From the NCBI GenBank assembly GCA_902536935.1, contig CACAZM010000008.1:1-64000 (forward strand): 64,000 bases of DNA, read 5' to 3'. A model generated the notes under the pieces. The model saw only the letters and a list, made by a program, of their open reading frames with translations, ran no database searches and was not told the origin of the DNA. The stretch is from an uncultured Bacteroidota bacterium. Lineage in GTDB: Bacteria; Bacteroidota; Bacteroidia; Flavobacteriales; Flavobacteriaceae. The translations under genes and the position numbers were made by a program. Positions 13,301 to 22,300 of this stretch are shown one piece after another (position 1 is the first letter of the stretch; each line of letters begins with the position of its first letter).

Positions 13301-16300
13301 CCATCCACATCAGCTGTATCTCCATCTGAAGTATCTTGAACGTCATAAGTTGTAGTGCCTTGATTTGCAGACGAATTTGCTTTAGCCAAAACTGTATTTT
13401 CAATAAATCCTCCGCCATCAGTTACCGCATCCTCCTGAATTACATAACTGGCCGTATAATTTGCAGACTCACCAGGGTTTAATATTCCATCGTTAGTCGT
13501 TACTAATTCAAATTGATCTTCAAAATAGAAGGGAAAATTGTCTGCAGTTTCATCGTCGGGGTTTACTGTGGTGTCGTGATTTGCTGGATCATAAGTATTG
13601 AGTCCTCCAGGTAAATTATCTTTACCAACCCAGAACCAACCATTATTAAGTGTTTGATCTCTTCTTTGAGTTAACCCAATCCAGTGATCTACATCAAGAT
13701 TCTTTTCATAGAGCATATCTCTTACAGCCTCCCATTCATCAACAGAATCAATAATAAGCATGTAAACGGAATTAGCTATTGCATGCGCAGCTTGGTTATT
13801 CCAAGTTTGTGCCGTATTTCTACTAAAATAACTATGCCCGTTATAAACTCCTAAGTGCTCGTACCCAGAAATTGAAGTTAAAGTTGGATCATCGCTTTCA
13901 GCAACATATCTTTTGGATTGATTTGTTTCATTATCATCTAGATAAAACCCATGTTGATACCTTAAATATGCAGCCCATTCATTAGTATTCATATTGTTTG
14001 GTTCACTTGAGAAAGGAGACCAAATTGATGCTAAAGATTCTGCTCCTATAACCGATTTACTTTGGAACGTTGGGGTTGGGTCAGCGGGATCAAATGTTCC
14101 TCTTGTTGTTAATTCATCTTCTAAAGTAACATCATAAAGGGGAACCGTACCTGTGTTTTTAACTGTAATTGTATAATTTATAGTATCATCTACATCGTTG
14201 TATGTGTTCGTGTTTCCATCGCTATCGGTACTGTCAACTACCTCTGCTGTTTTAATTACTTCAATATCTTTTACAATATCAAAATTCACAACTGTAGGGT
14301 CATCCTCTTGAGTTGTAGTTGGGTCATCACTAACCTGAGAGACATTGTTATCAGCTGTTACTGTAACGCTATTGGAGTAACCACCTAAATCCATTTCAGA
14401 ATCTAAAATGGTTTTTGTAAATGTCAGGGTAAGTGTCTGACCAGGATCTAATGAACCAATGTTTAACCTATTTGAATACTCCGATGACTCATTTGTCTGG
14501 TCAAGCTCAGAATACTTATACCCTGAATATCCGTCGGTGTTGTATTCAACTCCAATAAAAGCCTGATCCATATATTTTGAAGATGATGTATTGCTATCAT
14601 CAATATTATAAGGAACCGACCAATGTTTTGTGTCTAAAAGATGTTCACTTACAAAATCAAATTCTTCAGTAGAGTTTGGATTAAATAAGTAAGCTCCTAA
14701 ACTATTTGCATAAGTGGTGTGCTCACTAGCAGTTTTTAAATGTCTTATAAAAAAGTATGAATGTCCATTATGATGCCCAAGTAGTATTGGTTTGTTATGA
14801 AAGCCAAGCCATCTTAGACTAATCAATTCATCATTTTCATCTCTTTCTTTTACTAAACCTATATAAAGAGACCGCGATGCATTATAGTTTCCATAACCTA
14901 AATCGTCGTAAAAATTATATTCAGCTAGTCCCGTTCCGTTTGTGGTTTTTTCAAATTGAACAAAGAAAGGGTTATCAGTAGAGTGAGTTGTTCCCCAATC
15001 AATTAATGTGTTATACCACTCATCAAATTGCCACCTGTAGTCTTGACTCCAACTACTACCAGTCCATGTAGTAAAATAAGCTGCAGTCCTATCACCGTTA
15101 TTATAGGTATTGCCATACCTATAATTTGACCCTCTTATATTATAACTGCTGGTTCCAATATCAGCGAAAGGAATTTCATACCCTAACAGATAATTAGATT
15201 CTCCATTGGTGCTATATAATTTATCATTAGGAAGATTTAAATAGAAATAGTTATTTGTGTCTGTTGCATAGTTCTCATTATTAAACTTGTCATTAATCCA
15301 ACTTCCTGGAATTAAGTCATCTTTTGATTGTCCTCCATCAAGAGAATTAATTATTCCTGGATATTCTATAATGGCTGGTGATCTATGAGTAGAAGCTCTT
15401 GCAAGGGATTTTCCTTTAAAGTTTCGATTTGAATTTAATCCCAAGCTTATATTGGGGTTGCTTGATGGATTTTGATATGTTGAGCCATGCCATTCAAAAA
15501 CAAATGAATCCTCTTCGCTAATATCAACTGGATCTTTATAATCATCATATTTAGCTGTTCCATCATTTAAAACATAAATAGTGGCTCTAGGGGATTTTTC
15601 AAGTTGAAGACCCCAAATATTTATTGTCCCAGTTGTTGGATCACTAATTGCTTTAGGAAAAACAATACCAAAACGAGGATTGGCTGTAGTTCCAGGATTA
15701 CTTGTGCCATTAACATCTGTATTATTCCCAGGTATATAAGTAACATCGCCAGTTGTAAAAGTGAATTGATATCTTTTGAATTGATCACTATCAACAATTA
15801 GGTTATCAGACTTAAATGAATTATTAATTATATCGTCGGTGCTACCGTGTGTAATTTGTGCATTACCATCATATGCGAATAAATTAAAGTTTGAGTCTTC
15901 TGCAGACGCACTTGGTTTTCTGGCGTATACTGAAAGAGTATATGTGGTATTTGGCTCTAATTTATACCCCCCGTTATTCAAAACACCAGTATCAGAGGAA
16001 TTAAAAAATATGTGATCTTCAATGTTAGTTGCGCTTGCTCTATTTAAAGTAAGACCATGAACTGCATTACTATTTGCAGCCGCTCCCCAAACTGAATACC
16101 CTTTACCAGTTGATATTAGTCCTACACCCTTACCATCGTGCGTATTATTCGGACCAACGTAAACTGAAATATTTTCAGGATAATTGTAAGTGATTGTCCC
16201 ATAACTAGATAGACCATGAGATTGATGGATTTCTGTAAGATGATCTGAGTGGTAAACATAATTTGTGTTGATTGGAACTTGAGAGAGTTCTGGATTTGAA

Positions 16301-19300
16301 ATTAGATCTCCATTTACATCAGAAAGAGTATCTTGAATATCAAGGCCTGTGATTGTCTGAGTACCAGTGTTTGTAATATCAATTGTAAATGTTACTTCAT
16401 CGCCAGTATTTGTATATCCATCACCATCCTTATCACTAACATCTGCCACTTTTGTTACATCAATTGAGCTTGTACTATTTAGTTCTGTTACAACTGGATT
16501 TTCTAATGTTTCCGTGATTGTAATATCTCCTACAGAAACACTCGTTTCAGGTTTAACCATAGTGGCTGTTACTGTAACCTGGTTGGATAAGAGGTCTCCA
16601 GCATCGATATCTGCTTGAGTAACTGTATGTTGAGCGGTGTATACAGCAGTATTATCTTGTTTGAGCACTCCAAACTCCATAGTGGTTTGATCAGCACCTA
16701 CAAGGTCTGCTTCTATCCAATCAATGACATCATTTTGGCCAGATGCCCAATAAAGTATTGCTCCCTTTTTGTAAAGTGTGGATGTTGTGTGATGAATATA
16801 ACTATTTTGGATATGAGTCTCGTAATGTTCGTTTGAAGTATTTCCTGTAGTACTATTATAGACATACATATTACTTGCCTTTGTATACTCGCCATCCCCT
16901 CTTTCTGAAACCTCAACATCTTTTGGAATGAAATAATACCACATGTCATGATCACTACTAGAATAATTCCACTGATTGTTATAATAATATCTAATTGTCC
17001 CCCAATCAGTATTTTTTGTTTTATGATTTACATCATTCCAACCCGTTCTATAATTATACATATAAGTGTAAACTTTAAACTCCTTGTTAGGATCACTCGA
17101 ATCAATATCAATTCTATATATTCCTTGTACAGCCCAGCCGTGTGTAACGGTGTAAGTAACCCCTTCGAGTGTGAATGTCTCTGTTGACATTACACCACTA
17201 GATTTATTTCTTTCAGAAAAATTAAGCCCTACATAATTTCCATTGGGTGTTTGAATACTACCTATATTTGACGGGGTTGAATGATAAATTTTAAAATAAC
17301 CACATCCATTACAAGCACCCCCACTAGTAAAATATTGCCAATAAGAACCACCACTGTTCGCTTTCATGTCCTCATCAGTCCTTATTGGTAAACCAATAGT
17401 ATAATTATTTGGATTTGATGTGTTGCCTAAAGATTCAATTTGAATTTCTCCTTCTTCGTGATTGCCGGTATTTAACTCCTCTACATATGTCGTTTGTAGC
17501 TCAAAGCTTAATGCTTGATTTGAAAGAGTATCCTTTACAACTATATCTTTTAAAGGCTCCAAAGAATTATTTACAACCGTGATCTCGTAATTGATTACAT
17601 CCCCAACATCAACAGTGGTGTTGCCATCGTTTTGCGTTATTGTAGCTATTTTTTCAACAAGCATAGATGGATTAAAACAACCTGCATCATATTCCTCCTC
17701 TCTATAATCTAAAATACCATTGTTATCAAAGTCATCAGGAACAGTGTAGCCATCTGTACCACTGCTAATTTTACCGAAGCTATCTACAGTGTAAGGAGCA
17801 TCATCCCCCAAAATTCCATCTCTATCAGCTACCAGTGTGCTGTCTGTGTATCCTGCTTCGCCAGTGTCAAAACATCCATCACCATCAGAGTCAAGTTGAA
17901 AAGCATCAATGATCCCATCGCCATCTGAATCAATAATTGTAGCTCCAAATACGGGATCATGAATTGTATCAAAATCTGTATCAACAAATGCTGAATCATT
18001 GAAATCCAACATCCCATCTAAGTTTGTATCAATAGCTTCAAAGCCTGCTTCAACAACATCATAAATTCCGTCGTTATCAGAATCTAGATCTAAGTGGTTT
18101 GGAACACCATCTCCATCAATATCTCCATTACAGCTATCTTGATAATCAAATACAATCGCATCTAATTGAATTGAAACACTATTATCTGGATCATATGCTG
18201 AGAACAAGATTGCCAGCTGGGTTGTTTCAGAATCTGTGGTGAAATTATATGTTTCTTCACCCCATGATGCGCTAGGTGTAAATGTCTGACTTAATTCAAA
18301 GTCAGAATTCATGGATTGTAACTGCAAAAGAGTTTGACCGCCGGATTGATACCCTCCATTTACATCAAAATATATGACCCCCGCTCTATGAACAAAACTT
18401 ACCGTATAATCAGTGTTAGGTGTTACGTTTTCAATTACAACAATTCTATCAAAGCTGGTGTTTGGATCGTGAGAAGACTCATCCCAATAACTTAAATCAT
18501 TTTCACCTGCGCTCTGTAAAAGCTGAATAAACTTACCGTAATCTTTACCATTACTATCAACATAGGGCTGATATAAATTTGTTCCTGACCAAATTTCACC
18601 ATCACTATTTACTGAAGAAAATGGTGGGGCAATACTTGGTTCCTGAAACTTATCCATACTATTATCCGGATAATAATTGTTGCCTGTGTAATTATCAAAT
18701 GAATCTCCGTTCAAGCTAAATGAAAAACAACCTTCTATTTCATCTAGAATTCCATCATTATCATCATCTAAATCTAATGTGTCTGGAACACCATCCCCAT
18801 CAGTGTCAGTGGAGAGAGGAACAAAAGCTGGATCTTCTACAGCTGGAGTATTTGGATTATCACTTGTAGCATCTAGGTCTGGCCTTGAAGTATCTGGATT
18901 TCTCTCAGAATTTCCAATAAATGCAATACTATTGTAAATACCTCCTGAGTTAATATCGCTGATTGTAATCGGATAAGTAATGGTATGTGTTTCAACTTCT
19001 CCAACATTCAAAACATAGGGCTGAGCAGTATTTACATTGTTCCCCGTTTGAGAGTCTAGTACTAAAGATGGTGGGGTTATAGGTACGTTAAATCCATTAT
19101 ACATTACATCGGTGTAATTTGAATTTAATGTGATTACATCAGCCCCTGTGTTGATTATCTTTACAGTGAAGACAACATTGTCCCCTTCATTAACTCCAGG
19201 AGTTCCGTTGTCATCAAAATACTCACCAGTTTTTTCAACCTTAAATGATGGTAAATCGCCAATATAAAGTATTGTTGGGTCATCAGTAGTGTTCAAATCG

Positions 19301-22300
19301 AGATCGTCTCCGTCATCACTAACATCAGTGGTGACGATAGTTCCTCCACTGTCTCTAGAGATTGCTGTTAATGAATTAGAAAGTCCTTTCGAAGTTACAT
19401 CCGCTGCTGTAATGGTATATTTTGCCTCATAAACTGCGACGTCACCGTAAGATAAGTTATCTAGAAAAGAGCCAGTCGATATGTTTCCATCTTTGTCAAG
19501 GGTCTCTATATATTCAATATACTTAACGGGATTTGTATTTGGTACTGGATCATACTGAAGATCAGAAGAGTCAAAGTTTTGAAATGAGTCCTGGAAACTA
19601 AAGTTAAGAAGGGTAATATTCCCTGTGTTTTCTATTTCAATTTTATAGGTTAAAATTTCACCCTCTTCATAAAGACCATCACCATCATCCTGATGATTAA
19701 TAATTGTTTTTGTTACTTCCATAAGTGGATTTGGGGCAATTACAATCTCGGTTGGATTTTGACCTGTATCGTCTGGGCCTGTATCTCCATCATCAGAAAT
19801 ATCTGAAATTAAATCAACTCCTGCTGCAACTGCATCTACTGTGACACTATTTACAAGTCCTCCAACATCAATTGTGTTTTGGCTTACCACATAAGTAGCT
19901 GTATAAAGAATTGATTCGCCAGGTCCAATTGATTCGGGAGAAACCGTAGTAGAAGGACCAACCAGTTCGGGTGTTAGATCTATTGGGTTTAATGGGGTTT
20001 TGTCAACAAAGCTCTCAGTAAATGTGAAGTTATCAACTGTTACATTTCCTGTATTTGTAATCGTAATGTTGAATGTAATTGTTTCGCCTCTATCTACATA
20101 TCCATTATTATTATCATCACTCCATTCCCATTCTTTTATGACTTCAATTGATGGACTTTTTACAATTGTAACTTTTGTAACATCGCTATCATCCCCATCT
20201 GTATTGTCCCCGTCATTACTCGTTTTTGAAACATTCGTACCAATATTAGATTGAGCATCTAATGAAGAAGAATTAGATATTTCACCCCCATCAACAGCTT
20301 CTTGAGCAACTGTGTACCTCGCTTCCCAAACGACAATATCTCCAGGAGCTAAAACAAGCTCACTAGAGTTAGTTGTTTCAGTAAATTTTATCAGAAATTG
20401 TGGGTATCCAATATCTAGTGATAGTGGGTTTCCAGAACTGGTGATTGTGTCAGTTGGAGCGTCAGGAATATTTAAAACTGTGTTTCCAGTATTCTCAATT
20501 TTAATGTAATAAACAAGCTCGTCCCCTAGAACAGGACTAACAACTGGCTGAGAAATTTCAAATAATCTTCCCATGCCAAGTTGGTTAGGGCTATATGTAT
20601 AAAGGTTTGAAACTGGTGCATGAGTAATTTGTCCGGAGTTAACCAGTGCATCCACAGTAATCTGGGTGTATGAATTGACACTTCCATTTCCAGGTGCTCC
20701 AGAAGTTGTTACCAAATAATTGTATTCACTCCCGTCTTCTGTTTGGCTAAAACGGAGTGGGAATCCTGAATTTGAGGAGTCTGATTGTCTAAAACGATAA
20801 GTCTTACCTCTTTCAAATGTTATGTTTGATTTTACTTGTCCTTCCTGACTGTACACAAATTCACCATTTGAAACAGTCACATCGTAAACAATTGGAGTAG
20901 GGTTTGACTCCTGAGGGACCATGAGGTATTTTGTAATCTCAAAATCAGGATTTTCATCAATTACAAATGTTGTATAATCAAAATTTGCTGGTTCATCTTC
21001 AAAAGCATCATTTATATCATCTTTACTTCTAGCTGTTTTTGATTCATCCAACAAATCAACATAAGAAACGTCTAAGATGTTTCTTACACCTCCATAATCT
21101 TTAATTTCCTGAGTTATTGTTAAAACTGCTTGGTACATAGCAGTATATAATGGGAGTATTTTTGTATTATCAATAATTTCATTGTTATTAAGGACATCCT
21201 TTATGTAAACAATTTCGTTGTTATTATCATACTCTAAATCTGTACAATCTGTCGGATCAGGACAGCTTATAAATTCTAAAGTATCTGTAAAAAAATCAAC
21301 CCCGACAGGCTTGTATATAGAAACGTTTCCTGTGTTTTTAAGTTTAATTGAATAAACTAGTTTTTCTCCAACATCTGCCTCGCCATTGGCATTTGTATCC
21401 ATAAGTGAAACCGTCTTTTCAACTTCAAGATCTAAATCCTTAGCTATTGGTACCTCTGTTGGGTTTTTAGCAGGTGAGGCTAATTTATCAGCATCATCAG
21501 ATTGGTATGTTACGCCATCGTAATCGACTGTAAAAGTATTTGAAATCCCTCCAGCGTCTACTGCATCTTGATTTATAGTAAAACTTGCCGTGTAAGATGA
21601 CTTTTCACCAACTTCTAATGTTCCCTCTGGAGAAGTAGATCCAGACGCCGGTGTTATTATTCCTCCATATACAACTGGGCCAATTGGTAAACTTGTTGGG
21701 GTTTCAAGACCAGATAGAATATCGTTTGTAACTATACCTGTTACTTTACTATTTCCAATGTTTTCAACTGTAATATAAAAAGTGATTACTTCTCCCACTT
21801 CTGGATTAGTAGACCCACTCCAAGTTTTTACAATTTTTAAGTTATTCTGAGGAGAAATGTAAACTTTGGTTTTATCCCCCGAAGTATCCCCGTCAAGATC
21901 ATCTCCATCATCACTAACCTCCTGTGGAATAGACTTTGTAGTATCCCCATCAAGATAATTCCCTGTAACAGTTATTTGATTTTCTATGAACTGTACATTA
22001 GGAATCCCATTTTCAATCACTTCACCTGCGTTATCATAATCGGCTTGTGTAATGGTGTGTGTTGCTGAAAAGGTTAAAATTTCCCCAACAAGAAGGGTGT
22101 ATTTTGATGAATCATTCGGATCAATAATTTCGGTAGAAGTTCGATTGATATTTGACTCAACAAAAGAAATTGTCGGAGGAGTTGCAGCAACATCTCCGGA
22201 ATAATTCATCTGATCAGTAATATCCATATTAAACACACTTACATTTCCTGTGTTTTCAATAGTTAATGTGTATTCAATTGTGTCTCCTGGGTCAGGTGCT

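Larger units (their letters stand above)
7381..18834 (-). repeat. Central repeat block interrupted by inserted modules (about 9 units)
   Basis: Repeat cores lie near 17575, 16360, 14150, 13150, 11460, 10460, 9450, 8950 and 8460. Between most of them sit non-repeat insertions of 100-500 residues rich in Trp, Tyr, Asn and His, quite unlike the Asp/Thr/Val repeats. Several insertions resemble sugar-binding folds and have their own entries. Many are placed inside a repeat, just before the LxxGE strand, rather than between repeats. Confidence 0.8.

Noticed and set aside
12699-18017. Three minus-strand ORFs (12699-12896, 16713-16955, 17829-18017)
   Set aside because: They are in a different frame from the giant ORF, are 62-80 codons long and have no domain or leader.
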